Below are positions 24,224 to 33,208 of a stretch of DNA of 34,369 bases, one piece after another; within the stretch, counting starts at the first letter, position 1, and every line of letters starts with the position of its first letter. Location: contig NZ_JAGGKA010000031.1 in the NCBI RefSeq assembly GCF_017873215.1, positions 1 through 34,369 on the forward strand, given 5' to 3'. Source of the stretch: Clostridium tetanomorphum. Its GTDB lineage: Bacteria > Bacillota > Clostridia > Clostridiales > Clostridiaceae. The translations under genes were made by a program, and so were the position numbers. Under the pieces are notes generated by a model. The model searched no databases and was not told the DNA's origin. It saw nothing but the letters and a program-made list of their open reading frames with translations.

Positions 24224-25990
24224 CTAATTTAATTTAAAAGTGTTAGCTTCTTTGTATAATTCTTCTGTAAATATTGTTAATTCATCTACTAATTTTTTCA
24301 TAGATATTATATTTTCATTTACCTCAGATGTAGAAGCTGCAATTTCTTCAGAAGAAGCCGAGATTTCTTCTGTTACTGTCAAAATAGATTCCATAGATGT
24401 AGTAATAGATTCTTTTTTAGTAAAAGCATCATTTACTTTTTCTAAGTTTTCTTCAATTGAGTTAGGTATTTCCTTGATAAATGTTACTACATTTTCAAGA
24501 GTATCTTTAGTTTTGCTTATAGCCAGTGTTTGCTTTTGTGCTACCATATTTGATTTTTTAACAGTTTCTACAGATATATTAATTGCCTCAACTAAATCCT
24601 TTATTAAGTTATCAATTTTATCTGTAGCATTAGAAGTTTCTTCAGATAATTTTTTTACTTCATTAGCAACTACAGCAAAACCTTTACCATATTCTCCAGC
24701 TCTAGCAGATTCTATAGAAGCATTAAGAGCAAGTAAATTTGTTTGATAAGATATATCACCTATAGTATGAATTATATTTAATATTTCTCTTGATTTTTCT
24801 AAAAGATTTTGCATTTTTAAAGTGGTTTCATCTGCAATTTCCCTATTTTCTTTATTTTGAGTTTCTAATAAGTTTAAAGTATTTATTATATTTTCATTTA
24901 GAGTTGATGTTTTTTCCACTTCTTTATTCATTGCGGTGCTTGTATCTTTAATAGAATTAATATCTGTAGATAGAGTGGTTATTTCATTTGAGCTTCTTTG
25001 TATTTCTTTTGTAGTATCTGCTATGCCAGCAGATATTTCTTCCATAGCTTCTTTTATACTATTGGAATTTTGTTCAGTAACCGATGTAACTGAATCAACT
25101 ATGTAAGTTTTTTCTTTTAACATTTTAGAAGTATCATTTATTTTAGTAATTATTGAGTGCATTTTATCTAACATATGGTTAAATATATTAGATATGTATC
25201 CAAGTTCATCTTTTGAATTAATATTTAGTCTAATGCTTAAATCTCCATTAGAAGCAAGTTCCATAGCATTTACTATTTGTGTTAAAGGATTTATTTTATT
25301 AGTAATAAGTTTTCTTATTATTAATATAGATAAAATAAAAACAATCACAGTTATTATCATAATGGATACCAGTATATTATAAGCAGGTTTGTAAAAATCT
25401 TCATTATAACATCCTACATTTATGTACCAATCCCAAGGCTCAAAGTAACCTACAGCATTTACTTTTGGACGTTCTTTTGTTTCATCAGGGTTTTTCCACC
25501 AGAAATGTATTATACCATTATTTTTAGGCGCTTTTCCTTCTTCTATAATAAGCTTAGTTACACTATTACCTTTAGCATCAGTTACTGAAGAGATGTTTTC
25601 ACCCTCTTTAAAAGGATGCATAACTTCTAGCCCATTGCTATCTATTGCGTACATATAAGCTTTAATACCAAGTTCAAGAGTCTCATTAAGTCCTCTAGTT
25701 TTGCCATCACTTTCCTTTGGATTTAACATTTTCATTCTAAATATTTCTTGAGCATGATTTCTTGAAATTTTACCTTCTTTCACTTCTTCCTCTAAGCTTG
25801 ACATCATAGCAAGTCCCATTTGAATTCTGTTTCTTAGAGCTTCTTCACCTAAAGCAGTTAAAGCTTTTTTTGAGCTTAAAAATGAAGTTATAGTCATTGC
25901 TAATATAGAAACAATTATCAAAAGAAAAATTGATATATAAGATGAAAGAAGACTTCTTTTTAGAGTATTGTTTTTCATTTGTTTTGCCAT
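24224..25990 (-). CDS. Transmembrane methyl-accepting chemotaxis protein with Cache sensor
   Basis: 588 residues. A first membrane helix lies at about residues 14-37. An extracellular single-Cache-type domain follows ([54 protein letters not shown]). The second helix is at about 203-228 ([20 protein letters not shown]). A HAMP domain and the MCP signalling domain follow, with hairpin tip [20 protein letters not shown] and [13 protein letters not shown]. It senses a small extracellular molecule and signals to CheA. GGAGG is 8 nt before the ATG. Its mRNA leader carries a c-di-GMP-II riboswitch and terminator, so receptor synthesis depends on c-di-GMP. Confidence 0.95.
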   Translation of the reverse strand: MAKQMKNNTLKRSLLSSYISIFLLIIVSILAMTITSFLSSKKALTALGEEALRNRIQMGLAMMSSLEEEVKEGKISRNHAQEIFRMKMLNPKESDGKTRGLNETLELGIKAYMYAIDSNGLEVMHPFKEGENISSVTDAKGNSVTKLIIEEGKAPKNNGIIHFWWKNPDETKERPKVNAVGYFEPWDWYINVGCYNEDFYKPAYNILVSIMIITVIVFILSILIIRKLITNKINPLTQIVNAMELASNGDLSIRLNINSKDELGYISNIFNHMLDKMHSIITKINDTSKMLKEKTYIVDSVTSVTEQNSNSIKEAMEEISAGIADTTKEIQRSSNEITTLSTDINSIKDTSTAMNKEVEKTSTLNENIINTLNLLETQNKENREIADETTLKMQNLLEKSREILNIIHTIGDISYQTNLLALNASIESARAGEYGKGFAVVANEVKKLSEETSNATDKIDNLIKDLVEAINISVETVKKSNMVAQKQTLAISKTKDTLENVVTFIKEIPNSIEENLEKVNDAFTKKESITTSMESILTVTEEISASSEEIAASTSEVNENIISMKKLVDELTIFTEELYKEANTFKLN

Positions 25991-26113
25991 ATAAAAACCT
26001 CCATTAAATATTTATAATAAATTATAAAAGTGTACAACAATAGTAATTATATAATAATTTATATTAAATAACAATATATATTACACGGTAACTAATAAAA
26101 AATAATTTAGTTT

Positions 26114-26157
26114 ATTAAAAAACCTCCCGACAAAATATATAATTTTATTGGGAGGTT
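26114..26157 (-). terminator. Riboswitch-controlled intrinsic terminator upstream of the chemoreceptor
   Basis: On the minus strand AACCTCCC (complement of 26150-26157) pairs with GGGAGGTT (complement of 26121-26128) and is followed by TTTTTTAAT. The 5' arm overlaps the conserved CAACC and 3' P1 strand of the aptamer, so aptamer folding and terminator formation exclude each other. Confidence 0.9.
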
Positions 26158-26217
26158 GCACCATTAACTCCAAATTTCCCAGGTGCCCAAATATAGGAAA
26201 ATCTTCATTGCTCCAAT
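26147..26217 (-). ncRNA. c-di-GMP-II riboswitch aptamer
   Basis: Read on the minus strand, this contains CAATGA, then TTTGGGCACCTGGGAAAT, then GAGTTAATGGTGCAACC. These are the conserved segments of the class II c-di-GMP riboswitch (compare UUGGGCACUUG and GAGUUAGUAGUGCAACC in the C. acetobutylicum structure). Helices covary: GCACC/GGTGC here against GCACU/AGUGC there, and ATTTTCC/GGGAAAT (7 bp with one G-U) for the pseudoknot helix. P1 is ATTGG (26213-26217) with CCAAT (26147-26151). Because P1 and CAACC take bases needed by the terminator, ligand binding should favour read-through, an ON switch. That direction is inferred. Confidence 0.93.
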
Positions 26218-26245
26218 TTCATTAAAATTATGGAATTATTCAGTA

Positions 26246-26274
26246 ATTATAGCATATAATATATAAAATATGAA
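26246..26274 (-). promoter_or_regulatory. Predicted promoter of the riboswitch-chemoreceptor transcript
   Basis: On the minus strand TATAAT (complement of 26246-26251) lies 17 bp after TTCATA (complement of 26269-26274). Transcription would start near 26239, about 20 nt before the aptamer. Confidence 0.6.
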
Positions 26275-26315
26275 GATAAATATTAAAATAGATGAAAATT
26301 ATTGTATAAAATGCA

Positions 26316-26344
26316 TTGACGAGATGTATAATATATGCTACTAT
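26316..26344 (+). promoter_or_regulatory. Predicted promoter of the T-box transcript
   Basis: TTGACG (26316-26321) and TACTAT (26339-26344) are 17 bp apart, about 40 nt before Stem I of the T-box. Confidence 0.6.
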
Positions 26345-26386
26345 TTATCACAATATAAATCTAAATATTGCGTTATAAAGTTTTAG

Positions 26387-26652
26387 AGACTATGAAAGGT
26401 AAAAAGTTACTTACACTCAGTTACAGAGAACCAACCTAGGCTGAAAGTTGGTACTGATGGGGTAATGATACTCGACCTAGAGTCTGAAAGGCTGAAAATT
26501 ATAAGTAAGCTTTCACGGGAGCAGCCGTTAAAATGCAAGGGTTTTTAGCTTTTATTTAATGAGATCATCTGTTATTTAGGTGATGAAATAGAGTGGTACC
26601 GCGTTAATAGACGCCTCTATATGTCTTTTATGATATGTAGAGGCGTTTTAAT
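26387..26652 (+). ncRNA. T-box riboswitch, predicted leucine-specific (CUC specifier)
   Basis: The T-box core GAGTGGTACCGCG is at 26591-26603. A terminator follows (ACGCCTCTA at 26611-26619 with TAGAGGCGT at 26638-26646, then TTTTA). Stem I is closed by AGACT (26387-26391) with AGTCT (26481-26485), has a kink-turn-like ATGAA/AG loop, and continues with AGGT (26397-26400) with ACCT (26475-26478). The distal part carries AGAGAACCAAC and GCTGAAAGTTGG. The specifier loop's 3' side reads TGATACTCG; with one purine between codon and helix this gives CTC (26471-26473), leucine. The T-box bases TGGT pair with a CCA end preceded by A73, as in tRNA-Leu. Tyr (TAC) or Thr (ACT) readings are shifted alternatives and fit less well. 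Confidence 0.92.
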
Positions 26653-26676
26653 ATAATTTTAAAAGGGGGCATTTTT

Positions 26677-27870
26677 ATGGATGGGCTATTAGCATTCACA
26701 GTATTATTTATTATTTTTGGTTTTGGAGATTTTGTTTCTTCTAAAACTAAAGCGATTTGTTCAACTTTATTTATTTCTTCAGTGATTCTCTTAGTTGGTT
26801 TTTGGATGGGGCTACCTAAAACCATATTTAAAGATTCATATTTACTTCCTATGGGATCTATATTAATTTCTGTATTAATTACTCATATGGGTACATTGAT
26901 GGGGATTAAGGATCTTGTAAAGCAGTGGAAGACAGTATTAATAGCTTTGATAGCTATTATAGGAATTGGAGTTTTTGTTTATTTATTAGGTACTCCTATT
27001 ATTGGACGAGACTATTCAGTAGCGGCAGCACCACCAATAGCTGGAGGAGTAGTAGCAGGAATAATGATGGGAGAAGCTGCAAAAGTAAAAGGACTCGAAA
27101 CAATAATGGTTTTTGCAACTTTACTAGTAGTAGTACAAGGATTTTTTGGATATCCTATAGCATCTATTTGTTTAAGCAAAGAGGCAAAAAGAATTTCAAA
27201 AGAGTTTAACAATGGAGGATTAAAGAAAAATATTGCTGAAGATGAAGTAGTTAGTACTTTAGAGACAGAAATAAAAAGACCTAAATATAAAATTTTTCCT
27301 GAATTCCCCAAAGAACTTCAAACTCCATCTATACTTTTAGCTAAATTAGGATTAGCATCATTTCTAAGTTTTAAATTGGCGGCAGCTACTGGTGGAGTTA
27401 TAAATAAATATGTTATGTGTCTTATAGTAGGAATAGTGCTAAAAGAGGTAGGATTTCTTGAAGGAGATATTCTTACAAAAGCAAATGCTTTTGGATTTGC
27501 CATGGGAAGTCTGCTTGTAGTTATATTTGCAAATCTAGTAAGTGCTACCCCTGAAATGGTAGTATCATTGCTTTGGCCTCTACTTGTAAGTTTAGTGTTA
27601 GGGGTTGTTGGAATAGCAGTATGTAGCATACCATTAGGAAAAGCTTTGGGGTATAGCTGGCAAATGGCTTTTGCCATAGGAATTACAGCACTTTTTGGAT
27701 TTCCTGGGACCTTTATAATTTCTCAGGAGGTTGCTAATGCAGAGGGAAAAACTGATGAAGAGAAACAATTTATTTTAAATGAAATGTTACCTAAAATGTT
27801 AGTGGCAGGATTTGTAACTGTTACTATAGCTTCTGTTATATTAGCAGGTATTATGGTTAAAATGCTCTAA
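26677..27870 (+). CDS. DUF3100 integral membrane protein, putative transporter
   Basis: 397 residues with about ten hydrophobic segments and a charged cytoplasmic-looking loop at about 168-215 (SKEAKRISKEFNNGGLKKN). Segments such as AAAPPIAGGVVAGIMMGEAA and FGFPGTFIISQEVANAEG recall DUF3100 proteins, which are annotated as permease-like but have no tested function. Expression is controlled by the T-box directly upstream. The M20 amidohydrolase follows after 75 nt without a terminator, so the two form an operon. Uptake of an N-acyl amino acid or peptide that the partner then hydrolyses is the natural inference. Start ATG follows AAGGGGG. Confidence 0.75.
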   Translation: MDGLLAFTVLFIIFGFGDFVSSKTKAICSTLFISSVILLVGFWMGLPKTIFKDSYLLPMGSILISVLITHMGTLMGIKDLVKQWKTVLIALIAIIGIGVFVYLLGTPIIGRDYSVAAAPPIAGGVVAGIMMGEAAKVKGLETIMVFATLLVVVQGFFGYPIASICLSKEAKRISKEFNNGGLKKNIAEDEVVSTLETEIKRPKYKIFPEFPKELQTPSILLAKLGLASFLSFKLAAATGGVINKYVMCLIVGIVLKEVGFLEGDILTKANAFGFAMGSLLVVIFANLVSATPEMVVSLLWPLLVSLVLGVVGIAVCSIPLGKALGYSWQMAFAIGITALFGFPGTFIISQEVANAEGKTDEEKQFILNEMLPKMLVAGFVTVTIASVILAGIMVKML

Positions 27871-27945
27871 TTTTTTAATTAATATACTTTAATAATGTAT
27901 AGCTGTACATTTTAAAATTACTAAATAAGAGGGGGATTTTTAAAT

Positions 27946-29115
27946 ATGAAAACCTTAGAACTATCAAGAAAATATTATGATTGGATGGTGGAATTAAGAA
28001 GAGATTTTCACAAACATCCAGAAGAATCTTTTAAAGAATTTAGAACTTCTCAAAAAATAAAAGAAGAATTGAATAATATGGGAATTGAAGTAATGTCTAT
28101 AGGAGACACTGGAGTGGTTGGATTACTTAGAGGAAAAGAAGGAGGAAAAGTGGTAGCGCTTAGGGCAGATATTGATGCATTATCTGTTAATGAAGAAACA
28201 GGACTTCCTTATAGTTCAGAAGAACCAGGTATGATGCATGCATGTGGGCATGATTTTCATGCATCTATGCTTTTAGGAGCTGCTAAAATATTATCGGAAA
28301 TAAAAGATGAAATACAAGGAAGTGTAAAATTTATATTTCAACCTGCTGAAGAAGTAGCAGGAGGGGCGAAGAGTATGATACAAGGTGGAGCTTTAGAAAA
28401 TCCAAAAGTGGACATGATTTTTGGAATGCACATATGGTCAGATATTCCAGTAGGGCAAGTTAGCTTACAATCTGGCCCAATAATGGCATCAGCAGATGTA
28501 TGGAGTATTACTATTAAAGGTAAATCTTGTCATGGATCTTCACCATGGCAGGGGGTAGATGCAATAACATGTGCTACAGCAGTATTACAGGGACTTCATA
28601 CTATAGTAACTAGGGTAAATGATGTTAGAAATCCTATAGTAATTAATGTAGGAACTATTAATGCAGGGGAACGTTTTAATGTAGTACCTGGAAGGGCAGA
28701 AATTACGGGAATGAATAGAACATTTACAGTAGATTCTAGAAATATGATGCCTAAATGGATGGAAAAAATGATTAAAAGCACTTGTGAAGTTTATTGCTGT
28801 GAGTATGAATTTAAATATGATTTTACATGTAGTCCTACCGTAAATGATGGAATTTCTGTGAATATAGCAGCAGAAGCTGTAGAAAAAATAGTAGGAAAAG
28901 AAAATATGATTAATATAGAAAAAGTTATGGGATCAGAAGATTTTTCGGAGTATGCATATAAAGTACCAGCAGCATTAATGTTTTTAGGTGGGCGTAATGA
29001 AGAAAAGAAATGTTGCTATTCACATCATTCAAATTTCTTTAATGTAGATGAAGAGGCTTTACCAATAGGTGCTGCCAGTTATGCTCAGGTAGCATTAGAT
29101 TTCTTAAATAAATAA
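27946..29115 (+). CDS. M20D-family amidohydrolase / N-acyl-amino-acid hydrolase
   Basis: 389 residues, usual for the family. Metal-binding motifs are intact: MHACGHDFHASMLLGAAK, FQPAEEVAGGAKSMI, FGMHIWSDIPVG and the C-terminal MGSEDFSEY and HHSNFFNVDEEAL. Members include hippurate hydrolase, auxin-conjugate hydrolases and N-acyl-L-amino-acid amidohydrolases; they release an amino acid from an acyl or aryl amide using two metal ions. With the leucine-type T-box upstream, an N-acyl-leucine or leucine peptide is a plausible substrate. No signal peptide, so it acts in the cytoplasm. AGAGGGGG precedes the ATG. Confidence 0.9.
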   Translation: MKTLELSRKYYDWMVELRRDFHKHPEESFKEFRTSQKIKEELNNMGIEVMSIGDTGVVGLLRGKEGGKVVALRADIDALSVNEETGLPYSSEEPGMMHACGHDFHASMLLGAAKILSEIKDEIQGSVKFIFQPAEEVAGGAKSMIQGGALENPKVDMIFGMHIWSDIPVGQVSLQSGPIMASADVWSITIKGKSCHGSSPWQGVDAITCATAVLQGLHTIVTRVNDVRNPIVINVGTINAGERFNVVPGRAEITGMNRTFTVDSRNMMPKWMEKMIKSTCEVYCCEYEFKYDFTCSPTVNDGISVNIAAEAVEKIVGKENMINIEKVMGSEDFSEYAYKVPAALMFLGGRNEEKKCCYSHHSNFFNVDEEALPIGAASYAQVALDFLNK

Positions 29116-29171
29116 AAATAGCTTATAATACCAACTATTATGGTAAAATATAATTGAATAGATATGAAGTT

Positions 29172-29207
29172 AAAAAGGATTTTCTAAAAGTGAAAATCCT
29201 TTTTTTC
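29172..29207 (+). terminator. Terminator of the DUF3100-amidohydrolase operon
   Basis: AAAAAGGATTTTC (29172-29184) pairs perfectly with GAAAATCCTTTTT (29192-29204) around a 7-nt loop and is followed by more T. Confidence 0.9.
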
Positions 29208-29271
29208 AGAGTACTACATATAAAGCATACATTGTACTGTGAAAAAATTTATAAGATTTGGAGGGAAAGTT

Positions 29272-32200
29272 GTGGCGGATATGAAATGGACACAAGAACA
29301 ACAAAATGCTATATGTACAAAAAATTGCAACTTACTTGTAGCGGCAGCAGCAGGTTCAGGTAAAACTGCAGTACTGGTACAAAGAATTATAGAAAAGATA
29401 ATGGATATAAATAATCCTATAGATATAGATAGACTTTTAGTAGTTACTTTTACTAATGCAGCAGCTTCAGAAATGAAAGAGAGAATAGGGGAAGCAATAT
29501 CAAAGGAATTGGATAAAAATCCTAATTTTAAAATATTACAAAGGCAACTTACTTTACTTAATAGAGCTAATATTACAACTATACATTCTTTTTGTCTTCA
29601 AGTTATAAGAAATAATTTTCATATTATAGATATAGATCCTTCTTTTAGAGTGGGAGATGGAACTGAGACTATATTATTAAAGAAGGAGGCACTAGATGAG
29701 CTTTTTGAACAAAGATATGAAGAGAAGAATTGTAAAAAAGAGTTTTTAGAACTTGTGGATTCCTATGGAGGTAGGGATGATGCTAAAATATTGGAAATGG
29801 TGGAGAGTATTTACAATTTTTCTCAAAGTCTTCCCTGGCCTCAAATGTGGTTTGATAAAGTTTTACAAAGCTTCAATGTAGATTCTGATTTTAAATTTGA
29901 AGAATCTAATTGGGCTAATATAATAATTGAGGATATAAAAATTGAAATAGTGGGGTTGAAGAAAAAAATTTTAAGGGCATTAAAATCTTTAAAAGAAACT
30001 GAAGGGTTGGAAAGTTATGTAGAAGTTTTTAAAGAAGATTTAATAACAATAGAGAAGATAGAGAGTAGTTTGTGTTGGCAGGATCTGAATAGTGAAATAA
30101 AGAATTTTAACTTTGGAAACCTTCCTAGAAAAAGAGTAGATGATTCTATCAAAGAGATAAAAGATAAGGCACTAGATATAAGAAAAAAAGTTAAAGAAAA
30201 AATAGAAAAAATTAAAGATGATGTATTTGTAGGAACTGAGAATATTGGTGAGAATTTAAGAAAACTGTATCCAAGAATAAAATGCTTAATAGAACTTACT
30301 ATGGATTTTAGTAAAATATATAGAAGTAAAAAAAGAGAAAAAAATATTGTGGATTTCAATGACATAGAACATTTTGCATTAGAAATACTTACAGATTTTA
30401 ATGAAAATAAAGAAGTGATTCCTTCGGCAGTTGCTATAGAATATAGAGAAAAGTTTGAAGAAGTATTAGTTGATGAATATCAAGATAGTAACTTGGTACA
30501 GGAAGTTATACTAAATTGCGTGTCAAGACAACCAAATATAAAGTTAGAAAATCAGAAGCTTATTCAACCTAATAGATTTATGGTAGGAGATGTAAAACAG
30601 AGTATATATAGATTTAGACAGGCAAAGCCAGAACTATTTTTAGATAAATATAATAACTACTCTGAACAAGAAGGAGATAATAATAGAAAGATAAAACTTT
30701 TTAAAAACTTTAGAAGTAGAAAAGAAGTTATAGATGGAGTTAATTTTATATTTAAACAGATAATGTGTAAGAATATTGGCGAATTGGATTATGATGAAGA
30801 AGAAAAGTTAAATCAGGGGGCTAATTTCCCAGAATTAGATGAAGAAATAAATTGTGGTGGTTCTATAGAAATTAATTTGATGGAGAAAAATAAAGTTGAT
30901 TCTAATAATAGCTCTTATGAAGAGTATGATAATTATATATTTTCTGAAGAAGAGGAACAACCGGATAATATACAATTAGAAGCATCTATGGTATCACAAA
31001 TAATAAAAAATCTTGTAAATGGGGAAAATGATAATTCATTCATGGTATTAGATAAGGCAACAAGTAAATATAGGAAGATTCAATACAGAGACATAGTAAT
31101 TCTTATGAGGGCTACAGCAGAAGCTGCACCTATTTTTATGGAGGAGCTTAATAATAGGGGAATACCAGTTTTTGCTGATACTGCTTCAGGCTATTTTCAG
31201 ACAACAGAAGTGAAAACTATTTTATCATTGTTACAAATAGTTGATAATCCAAGACAGGATATACCACTTCTTTCGGTAATGAGATCTCCTATATTTTCCT
31301 TTTCATCAGAAGAAGTTATAGATGTAAAACTTATAAATAAGAATATGAGTATCTATGAAGATTTAAGGAAAATAGAAGATGAAGGCTTATGTACAGAAGA
31401 TGAAAAGAACTATGTAAAAAATTTAAACAAAGATTTGATAAAAAAAGTAATAGGATTTTTAAATAAACTTAATAGTTGGAGAGAAAAATCATTACATATG
31501 GGTATAGATCAATTTATATGGTATCTATATACTGAAACAGGGTATTATGGATATGCTGGAGCTATGCCAGGAGGTATTCAAAGACAAGCAAATCTAAGAA
31601 TATTATTTGAAAGAGCTAAACAATATGAAAGTACAAGTTTTAGAGGATTATTTAATTTTATTGATTTTATAAATAAATTAAAAAATAGTAGCGGAGATAT
31701 GGGAAGTGCTAAGGTTTTAGGAGAAAATGAAAATGTAGTTAGAATTATGAGCATACATAAAAGTAAAGGGCTAGAATTTCCTGTAGTTATTTTGTCTACA
31801 ACAGGTAAAAATTTTAATTTACAAGATATTAGAAAATCTATGTTATATCATCATGAATTAGGGTTAGGACCAGATTATGTAGATTTAGAAAAAAGAATAA
31901 GTTATCCTACTATTATAAAACAAATAATAAAAAAGAAAATAAAGCTTGAAACTCTTTCAGAGGAAATGAGAATACTTTATGTAGCTTTTACTAGAGCTAA
32001 AGAAAAGCTTATAATTACTGGAATGATAAATAATTTAGATAATACTCTAGAAAAGTGGGCTAGTATTGCCATGGAGGGAGAAGAGAAAATACCTGAGTAT
32101 GCATTAATGGAAAGTAAGAATTATCTAGATTGGATTTTCCCAACTGTATTAAGGCATAAAGATTCAGTAGATTTTGCAGATAAATTTGATATTAAAGATA

Positions 32201-33051
32201 TGGAACAAAGAATAATATTAGATGAATCAAAATGGAAAATCAAGTTGTGGGATAGAGATGAACTTATAGAAGATAAAGTTGAAAAAGAAGAAATAGATAT
32301 ATTGAAAGAACTAGAAAATCTTCAGTTTTCTACAGAAGAAAGTAAGTATAAAGAAGAAATAAAAAGAAGATTAAAATGGGAATATAAATATATAGAATCT
32401 TGTACAATACCTGCAAAATTTTCTGTATCAGAACTTAAAAGAAAGTTTTCAGAAACTGATGATGAAAATTCAACTCCTTTGTTAGTAACATCCTTATTAA
32501 AGAAACCGATTTTTTTAGAAAAAACAAAAAAATTTACTTCAGCGCAAATAGGAACATTCATGCATTTAGCAATGCAACAGATAAATATAAACAAAACCTC
32601 TAGCATAGAGGAGATAAGAAATGAAATAAGTAGGATGATTATAGAGGAATTTATTACAGAAGAAGCAGCAAGAGAAGTAAGAATAAATAAAATATATAAT
32701 TTTTTTAAAAGCACTTTAGGGAAAAGAGTGAAAGCAGCTAGTCATATAAAAAGAGAAACTCCTTTTTATATAGAAGTTAATAGTACTGATATTTACAAGG
32801 ACTTATCAAAAGATATATATGGGGGAGAAAAGGTAATTCTTCAAGGAGTAATAGACCTTTATTTTGAAGAAGAGGATGGTTTGGTATTGATAGATTATAA
32901 AACAGACTATGTAGAAGATATTGAAGATATTAAGAAAAAATATTTTATGCAATTAAAGTATTATAAAGAAGCATTAGAAAGAATAACAGGCAAAAAGGTT
33001 AAAGAAAAGTTTTTATATCTTTTCCATATAGATGATTTTATTGAAATATAA
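29272..33051 (+). CDS. addA: ATP-dependent helicase/nuclease subunit A (AddA)
   Basis: About 1259 residues, typical of AddA (1200-1280). Superfamily I helicase motifs run from Walker A AAAGSGKT (25-32) through VDEYQDSN (about 399), VGDVKQSIYRFRQAKPE (about 438), MSIHKSKGLEFPVVIL (about 826) to LYVAFTRAKEKL (about 902). The C-terminal RecB-type nuclease is intact: Asp1195 (GVIDLYF), Asp1208 and Lys1210 (LIDYKTD). With AddB it resects double-strand breaks up to Chi sites. GTG 29272 is taken as start because GGAGGG is 6 nt upstream; a GTG at 29239 has no ribosome site. AddB is normally encoded just upstream; here that place holds the amidohydrolase, so addB must be elsewhere or absent. Confidence 0.95.
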   Translation: MADMKWTQEQQNAICTKNCNLLVAAAAGSGKTAVLVQRIIEKIMDINNPIDIDRLLVVTFTNAAASEMKERIGEAISKELDKNPNFKILQRQLTLLNRANITTIHSFCLQVIRNNFHIIDIDPSFRVGDGTETILLKKEALDELFEQRYEEKNCKKEFLELVDSYGGRDDAKILEMVESIYNFSQSLPWPQMWFDKVLQSFNVDSDFKFEESNWANIIIEDIKIEIVGLKKKILRALKSLKETEGLESYVEVFKEDLITIEKIESSLCWQDLNSEIKNFNFGNLPRKRVDDSIKEIKDKALDIRKKVKEKIEKIKDDVFVGTENIGENLRKLYPRIKCLIELTMDFSKIYRSKKREKNIVDFNDIEHFALEILTDFNENKEVIPSAVAIEYREKFEEVLVDEYQDSNLVQEVILNCVSRQPNIKLENQKLIQPNRFMVGDVKQSIYRFRQAKPELFLDKYNNYSEQEGDNNRKIKLFKNFRSRKEVIDGVNFIFKQIMCKNIGELDYDEEEKLNQGANFPELDEEINCGGSIEINLMEKNKVDSNNSSYEEYDNYIFSEEEEQPDNIQLEASMVSQIIKNLVNGENDNSFMVLDKATSKYRKIQYRDIVILMRATAEAAPIFMEELNNRGIPVFADTASGYFQTTEVKTILSLLQIVDNPRQDIPLLSVMRSPIFSFSSEEVIDVKLINKNMSIYEDLRKIEDEGLCTEDEKNYVKNLNKDLIKKVIGFLNKLNSWREKSLHMGIDQFIWYLYTETGYYGYAGAMPGGIQRQANLRILFERAKQYESTSFRGLFNFIDFINKLKNSSGDMGSAKVLGENENVVRIMSIHKSKGLEFPVVILSTTGKNFNLQDIRKSMLYHHELGLGPDYVDLEKRISYPTIIKQIIKKKIKLETLSEEMRILYVAFTRAKEKLIITGMINNLDNTLEKWASIAMEGEEKIPEYALMESKNYLDWIFPTVLRHKDSVDFADKFDIKDMEQRIILDESKWKIKLWDRDELIEDKVEKEEIDILKELENLQFSTEESKYKEEIKRRLKWEYKYIESCTIPAKFSVSELKRKFSETDDENSTPLLVTSLLKKPIFLEKTKKFTSAQIGTFMHLAMQQININKTSSIEEIRNEISRMIIEEFITEEAAREVRINKIYNFFKSTLGKRVKAASHIKRETPFYIEVNSTDIYKDLSKDIYGGEKVILQGVIDLYFEEEDGLVLIDYKTDYVEDIEDIKKKYFMQLKYYKEALERITGKKVKEKFLYLFHIDDFIEI

Positions 33052-33140
33052 TATTTAAATTACATTGTGGAACAATATTATTTAGAAGTACTTAATAGAT
33101 TAATATTTTAAATTATTAATGTAGAGTATATAAAAAATAC

Positions 33141-33169
33141 TTGATAATAATTATTAATTAATATATAAT
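33141..33169 (+). promoter_or_regulatory. Predicted promoter of ldh
   Basis: TTGATA (33141-33146) and a perfect TATAAT (33164-33169) are 17 bp apart, about 40 nt before the ldh start. No canonical Rex operator is visible. Confidence 0.7.
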
Positions 33170-33208
33170 ATCTACAAAAGGAAATTACTAAATAAGGTGG
33201 TAATATAT

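Noticed and set aside
26456-26461. TGG in ATGGGG read as a tryptophan T-box specifier
   Set aside because: It lies in the upper part of Stem I, not beside the lower helix, and tRNA-Trp has G73, which would need TGGC rather than the TGGT seen at 26594-26597.
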